Positions 8,047 to 16,155 of a DNA stretch of 34,429 nt are shown here, piece by piece. Under the pieces are notes generated by a model, which did not search any database, was not told the DNA's origin, and worked only from the letters and a program-made list of their open reading frames with translations. Each line of letters begins with the position of its first letter. Positions within the stretch are counted from its first letter, which is position 1. Origin of the DNA: Acidobacteriaceae bacterium (lineage in GTDB: Bacteria; Acidobacteriota; Terriglobia; Terriglobales; Acidobacteriaceae); NCBI GenBank assembly GCA_003162935.1, contig PLUW01000034.1, positions 1-34,429 of the forward strand, read 5' to 3'. Made by a program: the position numbers and the translations under genes.

Positions 8047-8516
8047 CGCAATTTTTCTCCGCTGGCATGCCCTGGGGAGTGTGCGATCGGGTTCGCGAGA
8101 AACTCGCTCGTCAGAATCGGCGCTGGGTCTTGTCCGGTTTTCTGCGCGAAACGCTGGGCGAGCGAGAGAATATCGCCTTCGGGAAGATCAAGTTCCATCC
8201 GCTCCACGCGATGCATCGGAAAAAAGACGACGCCGGAAGTGAATGGCTCGCCGTTCTTGATCTGGGTAGCAAGTTCGTCGAAGCCGGCGATATCGACGCC
8301 GCGCAGGCTGAGGCCTTCGCTGGCGAGATGGAGGATCGCGCCCCAGAATTTTTCGCGCGGGTTGGTCAGCGTCGCGATCACAAGCGCGCCGGGACGGAAG
8401 GGGCTGACGGTTTGCGGGTCCTGGTAAAAGCTGGTGCTGGGCACGGTCTGATTGTCGTCTGGGAGGGCGGGGAAATGCAAACGGAGGCGGTGGGGTATGG
8501 GCGGCGCGGAGTGCAT
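8043..8516 (-). CDS. Conserved small protein of unknown function
   Basis: A 157-residue protein with no signal peptide or membrane segment. Its middle (residues about 42-120) looks like a compact beta-rich domain with conserved-looking motifs ATLTNPREKFWGAIL, EGLSLRGVDI and FFPMHRVERMELD, followed by a helix (SLAQRFAQKTG). I do not recognise a named family; the beta-strand spacing would fit a small barrel (Sm-like or PilZ-like), which is only a guess. It overlaps pgsA by 4 nt and follows the sigma-54 regulator by 40 nt, so it is probably co-transcribed with both. The ATG at 8516 is the only reasonable start; no strong Shine-Dalgarno is seen. Confidence 0.65.
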   Translation of the reverse strand: MHSAPPIPHRLRLHFPALPDDNQTVPSTSFYQDPQTVSPFRPGALVIATLTNPREKFWGAILHLASEGLSLRGVDIAGFDELATQIKNGEPFTSGVVFFPMHRVERMELDLPEGDILSLAQRFAQKTGQDPAPILTSEFLANPIAHSPGHASGEKLR

Positions 8517-8548
8517 AGGGTCTCTTGGCTTCGCTCAGGATAAGAATT
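8517..8548. repeat. Short dispersed-repeat-like element
   Basis: The 40-nt gap between the response regulator and the next gene is almost filled by a sequence containing GGCTTCGCTCAGGATAAG. Near-identical 'ttcgctcaggat' segments are, from memory, scattered through many acidobacterial and other soil-bacterial genomes, where they produce characteristic spurious peptides (LRSG, FAQDK). Only one copy is present in this window, so the repeat status rests on recollection and not on the sequence. Confidence 0.35.
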
Positions 8549-8556
8549 ATGAGGGG

Positions 8557-9936
8557 TTAGTGCCCGTCCTCATTCTTTGCCGCTTTCAGATCAATCCCCA
8601 CCTGCTCGGCCTTCTTATAAAGATGCGATCGTTCCAACCCCAGCGCCCGAGCTGTGTTTGAAATCTGGTGGTGATTGCGTTTCAACTCCGCGAGAATAGT
8701 TTGTTTCTCGAAGGCGCGCACGCGGTCGGCGAGCGGACCGATGCCGGCCGCAGAATCAGGCGAGGCAACAGAAACGGGCAGCGCCGCCGCCACTGTTTCA
8801 GCGGTGACCTCGTCGGACGTCGCCAGCAGCATCAGCCGCTCGACGGCGTTCCTGAGTTCGCGGACGTTGCCCGGCCACGGCTGTTGTTGTAACCCTGCCA
8901 TCGCGTCCGGGGTGAAGGGCATGGGCTTCCATCCGTTGACTGCGCTCACCTGCAAAGCAAAATGCTCGACCAGCGCCGGTATGTCTTCACGCCGTTCGCG
9001 CAGCGGAGGCAAACGCAGCGGAAAGACGAAGACGCGGTGAAATAAATCCTGGCGGAATTTGCCATCGCGCACTTGGGCTTCGAGGTCGCGGTGGGTGGCT
9101 ACTACGACGCGCACATCGACAGTGATGGCGCGCTCGCCGCCGATGCGTTCGACTTCGCTTTCTTCGAGCACGCGCAGCAGTTTGGCTTGCATGGTGAGCG
9201 GCATGTCGCCGATTTCGTCGAGAAAAATCGTGCCGTGCTGCGCTTGCTCGAACTTGCCGAGATGGCGTCCGGCAGCGCCGGTAAACGATCCTTTTTCGTG
9301 GCCGAATAATTCGGATTCGATCAGCTCCGCCGGAACCGCGGCGCAGTTCAGCGTAATGAACGGGCCCCCAGCCCGCGGACTGCGCTCATGCAGCGTGCGC
9401 GCGACGAGTTCTTTGCCGGTGCCCGTTTCGCCGAGAATGCAAATGCGGGTTTCGCTCGCGGCTACGCGTTCCACTTGCGCTATCACGCGACGCATGGTCT
9501 CGCCTTGCCACACGATTTCGTGTTTGCCGAGGCGGCTGGCCAAATCGCGATTTTCGCGCTCGAGGCGGCCGAGTTTCAGGGCGTTCTCCACGGTCAGGAG
9601 GAGTTTTTCGGTGGAGATCGGCTTTTCCAGAAAGTCGAGCGCGCCCAGGCGCGTGGCACGCACGGCCATTTCGATGTGCGCCTGGCCTGACATCATGACC
9701 ACCGGAGTCGCCACGCCTTGCGCTTTGAGTTCTTCGAGAAGCGTCAGCCCATCTTTGCCGGGCATGACCACGTCGGAGAGGATCAAGTCGAAGGATTGTG
9801 TCTTGGCCAGTTCCAGAGCTTTGTTGGCGTTGTCGCAGACGGCGGCTTCGTGGCCTTCCAGACGAAAGGCGCGCGCAAGCGACGCCAGCGTGTTGGCTTC
9901 GTCATCGACGATCAGCAGGTGCGCTTTTTGCGCCAC
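8557..9936 (-). CDS. NtrC-family sigma-54-dependent response regulator
   Basis: A 459-residue three-domain activator. The receiver domain (1-125) has the acidic pair DD11-12, phospho-acceptor D55 (LILSDVVMPG) and a conserved Lys in the FLEKP motif. The AAA+ domain has Walker A GETGTGKE (169-176), the sigma-54 contact loop as GSFTGA (216-221) in place of GAFTGA, and Walker B GTIFLDEIGD (235-244). The C-terminal Fis-type helix-turn-helix (about 415-455) contains NHHQISNTARALGLERSHLY. I chose GTG 9936, which follows a GAGG (complement of 9946-9949) and places REC at the N-terminus; longer frames would run into the kinase gene. It lies 46 nt downstream of the sensor kinase, its likely partner. 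The regulated genes must use sigma-54 promoters and are not identified. Confidence 0.93.
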   Translation of the reverse strand: MAQKAHLLIVDDEANTLASLARAFRLEGHEAAVCDNANKALELAKTQSFDLILSDVVMPGKDGLTLLEELKAQGVATPVVMMSGQAHIEMAVRATRLGALDFLEKPISTEKLLLTVENALKLGRLERENRDLASRLGKHEIVWQGETMRRVIAQVERVAASETRICILGETGTGKELVARTLHERSPRAGGPFITLNCAAVPAELIESELFGHEKGSFTGAAGRHLGKFEQAQHGTIFLDEIGDMPLTMQAKLLRVLEESEVERIGGERAITVDVRVVVATHRDLEAQVRDGKFRQDLFHRVFVFPLRLPPLRERREDIPALVEHFALQVSAVNGWKPMPFTPDAMAGLQQQPWPGNVRELRNAVERLMLLATSDEVTAETVAAALPVSVASPDSAAGIGPLADRVRAFEKQTILAELKRNHHQISNTARALGLERSHLYKKAEQVGIDLKAAKNEDGH

Positions 9937-9982
9937 GGTCGTTGGCCTCAACTCTGACGTCAACTGAAATGCAAACCCAAAT

Positions 9983-11851
9983 CTACCGCAGAGACGCGGA
10001 GTGCGCCGAGAAATCGCACGGCAATTCAATGCGAAATGTGGTTCCTTTTTCTGGCGTGCTCGCAACGGAAATCTTGCCGCCGTGATCGCTCACTACCGAC
10101 TGTACAATCGCGAGGCCGAGTCCGGTGCCATGCTGCTTGGTTGTGTAATAGGGAGTAAACAGGCGCTCGCATTCTTCCGGGGTCAGGCCGGAACCGGTAT
10201 CGGCGACCGAAACTTCAACTCCATGGGCGATGGCGGCGGTGCGAATCGTCAACTCTCCGCCTTGCGGCATGGCATCGATGGCGTTGAGCACCAGATTTTG
10301 CAGGGCGCGATGCAGCAGATCGGAATCGGCGGAAATTTCGGGCAGCGGGTCGGCCAATTCGGTGCGGACGGCAATGTGATTCTTCTCCTGCAATTGCGCT
10401 TGAAAGACGCGAAGTACCGAGCGCACCACATCGTTTACGTGGGTCGGCCTCCGCTGCGGCTGCGGCATCTTCGAGAATTCGCTGAAGCGGCCGACGATGG
10501 TTTTCAGGTTGTCGATTTCCGCCAGCAGGGTTGCAGTTCCCTCGTGAAACACTTCCTCGAACATCTCCGGCGATTTCTGTTTGGCGCGCATCAGGTTTTC
10601 AACCGTGACCTGCAACGGGAAAAGCGGATTTTTCAATTCGTGCGCCAAACGCCGGGCCAGTTCGCGCCACGCGGCCACGCGCTCGGATTGCAGAGTGCGG
10701 TCTTTTTGCTGCGCAAGATCTTCGGTCATGCGGTTGAACGATGCGGCTAACTCGCCGAGTTCATCGCTCGATTCCACGTCGACCTTGGCGCCGAGATCGC
10801 CCGCGGCGACTCTTCTTGCAGCTTCTGCCAGCGACACGACCGGGCGCGTGACGCGAGCGGCAAACCACAGGCTGGCCAACACGGCTGCCAAAATTCCCAT
10901 GCCGCCAACCAGCATCGCAGTGGAGAGAATCCGCCTTTGCAACTCGATCAGCGGACGGCGCGAGCTGCCCACCAGCAAAACGCCCAGCAATTGCCGATTC
11001 GGCGAGATCGGAGTTGCCGAATTCAGACTTGCTGAATTCAGGTTCGGTCCGGTGAGCGGAATGGCATGAAAAACTTCCGCATCGGCGGAGTCGGAAGTCC
11101 AGTTGATCACGCCCTGAGATTCCTGTAACGTGTCGCGCGCATGCGCGACCAAAGGCGCGATCTTGTCGGCGCCCGCTGCTGGTCCATTCAAATCAAGCAG
11201 CGTCCTCGGATTCCATTCTGCGGCAAGGTTTTGATAGAGCAATACCCGCGTTCCGGCGGGGATGTCGAGCGTCGAAAGAAAACCCTGGTCCAGGCGTTCG
11301 CCGCCGATCACGTATAAAGGTTGTTCGCCGACGCGGGCAACCCGCACGGCAAACAGGCCGAGGGTTGCGCCATTCGGCAATTCTTCGCGTTTCAGAAACG
11401 ATCCGGCCATGCCCACATCCGCGGGAGTCTTCGCTTCCGAGAGGCGGCCTTCGGGAAGCGCAGCTTCGGGATAGCCGAATTTCGCCTGCCACTGCGCGGA
11501 AGAAAGAATTACGCCGCGGCTGTCGACAAGTTCCAGAAAGTCGAGCTGCTGTTGACCGGCGAGCGTGTGGGCGTCGCCGACGTATTCGCCCGCGTCGGTT
11601 GCGCCGCGGTTCATGTCTAAAGCGATGCGCTGCACGGCTTCACTGGCTGCGACCGACTCGACTTTGCGCGCAACTTCTGACCCGCGCCGCTGGAATTCGG
11701 ACTGAAACTGCGCCGCAACCGCTTGGGCACGGACTTGATCGGCCTGTTCGAAAGAGCGCCGGATGGTGCTGTACACCGATGCGGACATGACCGCGACGCA
11801 GAGCAACACGGTCGCCGCAAATAACAGCAGGAGTTTCTGGCGGAAGCTCAT
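9983..11851 (-). CDS. NtrY-like membrane sensor histidine kinase
   Basis: A 622-residue kinase. Membrane segment 1 is at residues 6-26; a large periplasmic region (about 35-305) is followed by membrane segment 2 (VGGMGILAAVLASLWFAA), a HAMP linker, a HisKA region with phospho-acceptor H404 in RRLAHELKNPLFPLQ, an N box (NLVLNAIDAMPQGG) and G boxes ADTGSGL and GTGLGLAIVQ. The AWRELARRLAHELKNP block is characteristic of the NtrY group. Unlike classical NtrY there is no obvious PAS domain between HAMP and HisKA. I chose ATG 11851 because it forms an ATGA overlap with the stop of the binding-protein gene, giving translational coupling; the longer start at 11884 would add 11 residues. The periplasmic region faces the same compartment as the co-encoded binding protein. 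Confidence 0.93.
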   Translation of the reverse strand: MSFRQKLLLLFAATVLLCVAVMSASVYSTIRRSFEQADQVRAQAVAAQFQSEFQRRGSEVARKVESVAASEAVQRIALDMNRGATDAGEYVGDAHTLAGQQQLDFLELVDSRGVILSSAQWQAKFGYPEAALPEGRLSEAKTPADVGMAGSFLKREELPNGATLGLFAVRVARVGEQPLYVIGGERLDQGFLSTLDIPAGTRVLLYQNLAAEWNPRTLLDLNGPAAGADKIAPLVAHARDTLQESQGVINWTSDSADAEVFHAIPLTGPNLNSASLNSATPISPNRQLLGVLLVGSSRRPLIELQRRILSTAMLVGGMGILAAVLASLWFAARVTRPVVSLAEAARRVAAGDLGAKVDVESSDELGELAASFNRMTEDLAQQKDRTLQSERVAAWRELARRLAHELKNPLFPLQVTVENLMRAKQKSPEMFEEVFHEGTATLLAEIDNLKTIVGRFSEFSKMPQPQRRPTHVNDVVRSVLRVFQAQLQEKNHIAVRTELADPLPEISADSDLLHRALQNLVLNAIDAMPQGGELTIRTAAIAHGVEVSVADTGSGLTPEECERLFTPYYTTKQHGTGLGLAIVQSVVSDHGGKISVASTPEKGTTFRIELPCDFSAHSASLR

Positions 11852-13269
11852 CGCGTGCCTGCCTCGGCACGGGTTTCCAACCAAATGCCGGACAGCGGCG
11901 ATCCCGCGTCACTCCAGGTTGCCAGCGGACCGGGCGTCCATCCGCGCACACGAGCGCCGGCCGCGCTGGCGACGGGCAGATGGAAAAGCGGGATTACGGC
12001 GTATCCGGCGAGCAACCCGCGCTCGGCCTGATAGAGATCGTCCACGGAGTTGGAGCGAGGCGTCGACGACTCGCTCTGCGGTAGTCCCAGTTGCCGAGCG
12101 GCTTCGCCGAGCGACGTGGCGGGATCGGGACTCGGCAAGACGACGCGCATCAGGCGGATGTCTTCGGCTCCCGACAACGATACTTGCACGGCGATGCCGA
12201 CTTCGCGCGCGTTGAGTGCGATGCGTTCGGCGATGAGCTGGGCTTGCGGATCGCGCGGGTCGTAACTAAGACGGTAGCTCGTATTGAGCGCGGGCTGCCG
12301 CAAGTCCGCAAGCAAGACGCGCGCGCGTGGCAAATTCGCTTGCGCGGAGAAAACGGCGCTGTAGCCGGTCATCCAGTTGGGAAGGATGCTGGCGGCGGGC
12401 TCCCCGGCGCCCTTCAACAGCACGGACTGAATCGGCTTGCGATCGATCGCCAGCGCCAGCGCCTCTCGGACGCGAGGGTCTTGCGCCTTTGAATTCGTGG
12501 AGAAAACCAGCGCCAGCAATTCCACAGGCAAAGACAACGAGGACGACGCGCCATGTCCCTGCGGCGCAGTTGCCGCCTGCGGCGCGGCTTCGATCAGGTC
12601 GGTCTTGTCCAGTTCGAGCGCGATGGCCTGGTCGTGCAGCGATTTGCCGAATTCGATTTCTACCGCATCCACAAAAGGACGACCCTCCCAACTGTCTTCG
12701 TTCGCGGCGAGCTTGAGCAGTTTCGCGGGCTGCCAGTCAGCGACGAGGAACAGGCCGGTGCCGATTGGAATGCCATTCGTGTTGCGCTTGAGAATGAGAT
12801 TGCGCGGAAGCGCAAGTTCGGCGAGCAAGGATGGCGTTGCCGGTTCCGTTTCAATCGAGATTGCATCCGCCGATGCGCGCACATTCCAGGCGGGATGCAG
12901 TGCGCCAAGAATCTGCGCCACGGCCGCGGGCGACGCGGCGCTGCCGTCGTGGAACTTGACGCCTCGGCGCAGGGTGAGTTGCCAACGACGCGTGCTCGGG
13001 TCGCTCTGCCACGCCACGGCGAGAGTGGGCTGCGGGCGGCCTTGTGCATCTAGGCTTACCAAAGTGTCGCCGACCAGCGAGAGCGTGCGCGCGAGGTCCC
13101 AGTAGTCGGCGGGCGTGGCATTGGCTGGAAGCGTGAGAGCGTCGGGCGCCGATTGCATCATCACCCGCAGGGTGCCGCCATAGTGCGGACGCGTCGCCGC
13201 AGTTGCTCGGCTCCCAGACGCGCCCAGCAGACTAATTGCCGCAAGAAACAGATACGCGATACGCCTCAT
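11848..13269 (-). CDS. Family-5 extracellular solute-binding protein without permease neighbours
   Basis: A 473-residue exported protein related to DppA/OppA/NikA (SBP_bac_5). The signal peptide is residues 1-25 (YLFLAAISLLGASGSRATA), followed by the family's opening RPHYGGTLRV. Family blocks follow: a TRRWQLTLRRGVKFHDGS segment near residue 95 and the REALALAIDRKPI helix. It lacks a lipobox cysteine, so it is probably free in the periplasm. ATG 13269 is chosen because it begins the signal peptide; it lies 38 nt inside the upstream gene. The stop overlaps the kinase start by 4 nt. No permease (DppB/C) or ATPase gene is adjacent; the only ATPase of this transporter class is 5 kb away on the same strand (18525-19571). 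A sensory role with the kinase is inferred from the gene order. Confidence 0.87.
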   Translation of the reverse strand: MRRIAYLFLAAISLLGASGSRATAATRPHYGGTLRVMMQSAPDALTLPANATPADYWDLARTLSLVGDTLVSLDAQGRPQPTLAVAWQSDPSTRRWQLTLRRGVKFHDGSAASPAAVAQILGALHPAWNVRASADAISIETEPATPSLLAELALPRNLILKRNTNGIPIGTGLFLVADWQPAKLLKLAANEDSWEGRPFVDAVEIEFGKSLHDQAIALELDKTDLIEAAPQAATAPQGHGASSSLSLPVELLALVFSTNSKAQDPRVREALALAIDRKPIQSVLLKGAGEPAASILPNWMTGYSAVFSAQANLPRARVLLADLRQPALNTSYRLSYDPRDPQAQLIAERIALNAREVGIAVQVSLSGAEDIRLMRVVLPSPDPATSLGEAARQLGLPQSESSTPRSNSVDDLYQAERGLLAGYAVIPLFHLPVASAAGARVRGWTPGPLATWSDAGSPLSGIWLETRAEAGTR

Positions 13270-14521
13270 ACCATCCTGTGCCGTTTCGTTGGTCGTTTTG
13301 TTCCATGATTGCGGTTGCGGCGTTGCCGCCGCTCTCTTGCCACAGCGCGACGATCCGTCCGTCGAACTCTGCTGCCGCACTGACGGGCAACGGATCGCGG
13401 TCGGGAATCTCTAATGCGCGCAGGCTGTCGCGCGGCGCATCTCCGCTGTCTGAAACCAGCAACTGAGTGCCCGCGCTGCAGTTGGAGTTCACCGTCGCCA
13501 CGTCGCTACCCCACTTTGAGCTTGCGTCGCGGATTGCCTGATCCGTCATGCCATCGACCAAATGCAGCGATCCATCGACCGCCGCGAACACCCACAGCGT
13601 GTAAGTCGAGTGTGGAAGCGCCGCCGCCGAATAAAACGCGGGAACATTAGAGATCTTCCCAATGCCGGGAGAGAGCGCTCCGGTAAAGAAGTTGCGCGAG
13701 CCGGCATAGAAGGCGCGCAGGCTGCCATCTTCCGGCGTCAGGGGCCACGGGTCGTCGTAAGTTCGGTCTTCATACGTTCGATCGTCGGTGTCATTGCACG
13801 TGAGCGTTAGCGGCGCGGCTGAGTTCGAACGGCAGAACGTCCCGGGCAGATAAACGTCGAACAGATGATCGCGGCGCAGGAGCAGGCGTCCGCGCAAGTC
13901 GCGGGGAAAAGCGCGCGCGTGGGCGATGGGCAACGAAGATTCAAGTTCCCATCGCCCAGCTGGACTTCCCTGACGGCGATAGATAACAACTACGCTGTTG
14001 CCTAGCACAATCAGACGAGATCCACCGGGTATTTCGACCAAGGCGACGTCAAGCATTGGTTGCTCTTGCGCGAACAGCAGGGTTTTCTTGAGAGTGATTG
14101 GCAACGCCGGAGCGAAAGGCCTTCCCGTCGATGATCGGGGCAAGGCGACCAGCGCGACTTTCTTTTCGTCGGAGCCGACCACGATCTCGGCGGACCAGAC
14201 ATATTCGCGCAGGTTGTCGGAAAGGACGACCTCGACAGTTCCCATCGCCTGCTCGGCTTTGGCGACTTGCACGCCTTCGGCCTGCAGTTCCGCTTCGAGC
14301 GCGCTGCGCACTTCGCGTGCCGCTTTGTCGTCGAGCGACGAATGGTTCGTGACTTCGAGAGCGAAAGCGCCGGGGCCGGAGGCTGCCGCGATTTTGTGGG
14401 CCAGTTGGCGGGCGGTGTCTGCCAGCGGCGAAGCGGATAAGGAAAATGGAAGAAAAACAGCCGCGAGTACGAAGGAAGTCAGCCAAGCAAACCGCAGACC
14501 GCTGGAAGCTCGCGCTCGCAT
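13232..14521 (-). CDS. Exported protein of unknown function, first gene of the sensor unit
   Basis: A 429-residue protein starting at ATG 14521, which opens a signal peptide (FAWLTSFVLAAVFLPFSLSA). The first 110 mature residues form an alpha/beta region (LADTARQLAHKIAAASGPGA, then VRSALEAELQAEGVQVAKAE) recalling domains that compute or bind with low-copy outer-membrane or flagellar FlgO-like proteins; this resemblance is weak. The remaining 300 residues are beta-rich with repeated short strands (VALVEIPGGSRLIVLGNSVV, LLLRRDHLFDVYLPG, YTLWVFAAVDGSLHLVDG), suggesting a propeller. Several cysteines are present, compatible with a periplasmic location. It overlaps the binding-protein gene by 38 nt. 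I do not recognise a named family; the job may be linked to the binding protein and kinase. Confidence 0.7.
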   Translation of the reverse strand: MRARASSGLRFAWLTSFVLAAVFLPFSLSASPLADTARQLAHKIAAASGPGAFALEVTNHSSLDDKAAREVRSALEAELQAEGVQVAKAEQAMGTVEVVLSDNLREYVWSAEIVVGSDEKKVALVALPRSSTGRPFAPALPITLKKTLLFAQEQPMLDVALVEIPGGSRLIVLGNSVVVIYRRQGSPAGRWELESSLPIAHARAFPRDLRGRLLLRRDHLFDVYLPGTFCRSNSAAPLTLTCNDTDDRTYEDRTYDDPWPLTPEDGSLRAFYAGSRNFFTGALSPGIGKISNVPAFYSAAALPHSTYTLWVFAAVDGSLHLVDGMTDQAIRDASSKWGSDVATVNSNCSAGTQLLVSDSGDAPRDSLRALEIPDRDPLPVSAAAEFDGRIVALWQESGGNAATAIMEQNDQRNGTGWYEAYRVSVSCGN

Positions 14522-14536
14522 GTGTGGAATGGGCTG

Positions 14537-14542
14537 ATTATA
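14537..14542 (-). promoter_or_regulatory. Candidate -10 element for the 14521-7471 unit
   Basis: A perfect TATAAT reads on the minus strand at 14542-14537, 15 nt upstream of the ATG at 14521. No convincing -35 hexamer is found at 16-18 bp. If used, the message would have a very short or nearly absent leader, which fits the lack of a Shine-Dalgarno here. Confidence 0.35.
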
Positions 14543-14612
14543 GCGCGGGATGAGGGATGGGCTGTTCATCTCATTAGTTGTGGGCCACTGGCCTGCATCG
14601 TTATTTTCAAGC

Positions 14613-14638
14613 AGGGACGGACGAATGCGGCCGTCCCT
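14613..14638. terminator. Hairpin after the SPFH gene
   Basis: AGGGACGG (14613-14620) and CCGTCCCT (14631-14638) form a perfect 8-bp inverted repeat with a 10-nt loop, 19 nt past the stop of the minus-strand SPFH gene. No T tract follows on the minus strand, so it is a weak or Rho-assisted terminator at best, or a small palindromic repeat element. The 136-bp gap (14522-14657) otherwise holds only the -10 element noted above. Confidence 0.35.
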
Positions 14639-14657
14639 ACGCAACCCGGACCCGCGT

Positions 14658-15989
14658 CTATTGCGGATGTCTTCCATCGCCTTCCACGTCTTCCGCCTGG
14701 CTTACGTGGCCGGGTGCGCCCATGCCGCGCAACACGTCGTTGGTGAAGAAAAACTTGCCGTCGGCTGGGACCATCATGATCTGGAGTTTGTCGGAGAGAC
14801 GCTCGGCGACGATTTTGTTGATCAACAGCGGATTCTGCTTCAGGATCGCGGCCTCGCTCGCCATGCGCTCGGCGTCGGCAGCGGCGGTCAGGCGGATGCG
14901 CTCGGCTTCGGCTTGCGCCAGCAGCTTGCGGCGTTCTCCCTCGGCCTTGCTGTCGATGAGCTTGGCTTCGCCGGCCGCCTCGGCATTCTTCACCGTCGCT
15001 TCCTTGCGCGCTTCGGCTTCGAGTTTCGATTGCTCGATCTGCTCCTTTTTCAGAGGCAGCGTGTACTGCATGGCGTCGGCCTCGCTTTTCGCTTGCAACA
15101 CACGGACGGCGGCTTGTCCCTCGGCCTGTTTCACTTGTTGCACTTTGGAGGCATCGGCGTCGGCTTCAGCGATCTTCACCTGCTTCTGGTGGATTTCGGT
15201 CTCCACGCCCATTCGGTCGTTCTCTTGTTCCTTCAGCAGCAGCGATTCGAGGCCCTTGGCATACTCCTGCGGCAGTTCGATGTCGCGCAGCATGACTTCT
15301 TTGACCACGATGCCGTCGGCGCCCAGCCGTTTGCGAATCATCTCGGCGGAGCGCTGCCGAACTTCTTCGCGTTTGGCGGAGAACACTTCGCGCACCGTAT
15401 AGCCCGGCACCAGTTCACGCCACGCGGTGGCGACGACAGGCGGGACGATTTCCCTTTCCAGAGGCTGCGGCAGGTTGGCCTCAATGTAGTCGAGGCGCTT
15501 GGGGTCGATCTGGTAGCGGACGGTGATGGCGAGGCCGAGCGTGAGACCCTCCTTGGCCTGTACGCGCAGCGCGTCGCCTTTCGCCGCGCCCTTGGCCGGC
15601 GCATCTTCGCCGATGCCGGTGGTGAACAGCTGGTCGCGCGTGTTGAAAAGTTCGACGCGCTCGACCAGCGGCACCACGAAGTGCACGCCCGGATACAGCG
15701 TCCCCGCCAGCGTGCCTTTAGTCTGGCTCACGCGCACGCCAGCCATTCCGCTCGGCACGATGACGATTCCCGCCGAGACCAGCAGCGGCACCCACGCCAG
15801 CATCACGAGCGCAACCGATGTACGCCAGCGCATCGCTGGAGCAAGTCCGGGCGCGCCTGCCTCAGGGTCCGGGTTCAAACGCCGGCGCTGCCAGGCAATC
15901 AGCAGGTACGCGTCATAGGAGAGAATTCCGGCGGCGATCGCGAACATCGCGATCCCCACGCTCAACAGCAAATGCTTCAGCAACAGCAT
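14658..15989 (-). CDS. SPFH/band-7 (prohibitin/flotillin-like) membrane protein
   Basis: A 443-residue protein. Two N-terminal membrane segments (about 3-27 and 55-75) precede an SPFH domain (about 80-260: VPSGMAGVRVSQTKG, LYPGVHFVVPLVERV, GLTLGLAITVRYQI) and a long Ala/Glu/Lys-rich coiled coil (about 265-395). The C-terminus (KLQIMMVPADGKFFFTND) is typical of band-7 proteins. Family members form large membrane-bound oligomers that organise membrane domains or regulate proteases. ATG 15989 is supported by AAAGGAG (complement of 15997-16003) with a 7-nt spacer; this site overlaps the stop codon of the 50-residue upstream gene, so the two are coupled. There is no NfeD-type partner, the usual neighbour of some SPFH families. 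Its substrate or client is unknown. Confidence 0.88.
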   Translation of the reverse strand: MLLLKHLLLSVGIAMFAIAAGILSYDAYLLIAWQRRRLNPDPEAGAPGLAPAMRWRTSVALVMLAWVPLLVSAGIVIVPSGMAGVRVSQTKGTLAGTLYPGVHFVVPLVERVELFNTRDQLFTTGIGEDAPAKGAAKGDALRVQAKEGLTLGLAITVRYQIDPKRLDYIEANLPQPLEREIVPPVVATAWRELVPGYTVREVFSAKREEVRQRSAEMIRKRLGADGIVVKEVMLRDIELPQEYAKGLESLLLKEQENDRMGVETEIHQKQVKIAEADADASKVQQVKQAEGQAAVRVLQAKSEADAMQYTLPLKKEQIEQSKLEAEARKEATVKNAEAAGEAKLIDSKAEGERRKLLAQAEAERIRLTAAADAERMASEAAILKQNPLLINKIVAERLSDKLQIMMVPADGKFFFTNDVLRGMGAPGHVSQAEDVEGDGRHPQ

Positions 15990-16002
15990 GGTAATGCTCC
16001 TT

Positions 16003-16155
16003 TCAATTCTTCGGGTCTTGCTTGCGAGCTTCCGGGCGGCGCGCGAACGCCACCCGTACAATCTGTCCAAATATGAGTTCTTCAATCAGCAAAGACGCGG
16101 CCAGCGAGAATGTCAGACCGCCGACGATCACCAGGCCTTGCAGCATCGTTTCCAT
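16003..16155 (-). CDS. 50-residue single-pass membrane protein, coupled to the SPFH gene
   Basis: A short open frame reading METMLQGLVIVGGLTF, then SLAASLLIEELIFGQIVRV, ending in a basic tail (FARRPEARKQDPKN). It has one hydrophobic helix (residues about 5-25), a second amphipathic hydrophobic stretch (26-38) and a positively charged C-terminus, so the tail probably faces the cytoplasm. The start ATG at 16155 has a perfect GGAGG (complement of 16161-16165) with a 5-nt spacer, the best ribosome site on this strand nearby. Its stop (16005-16003) overlaps the ribosome site of the SPFH gene, 13 nt before that start. A 61-residue frame overlapping it (16082-16267) lacks these signals. Function is unknown; a role as partner or anchor of the SPFH protein is inferred from position. 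Confidence 0.7.
   Translation of the reverse strand: METMLQGLVIVGGLTFSLAASLLIEELIFGQIVRVAFARRPEARKQDPKN

Noticed and set aside
14550-16076. 508-residue plus-strand open frame
   Set aside because: It is antisense to the SPFH gene, whose domains, ribosome site and coiled coil are clear on the minus strand.
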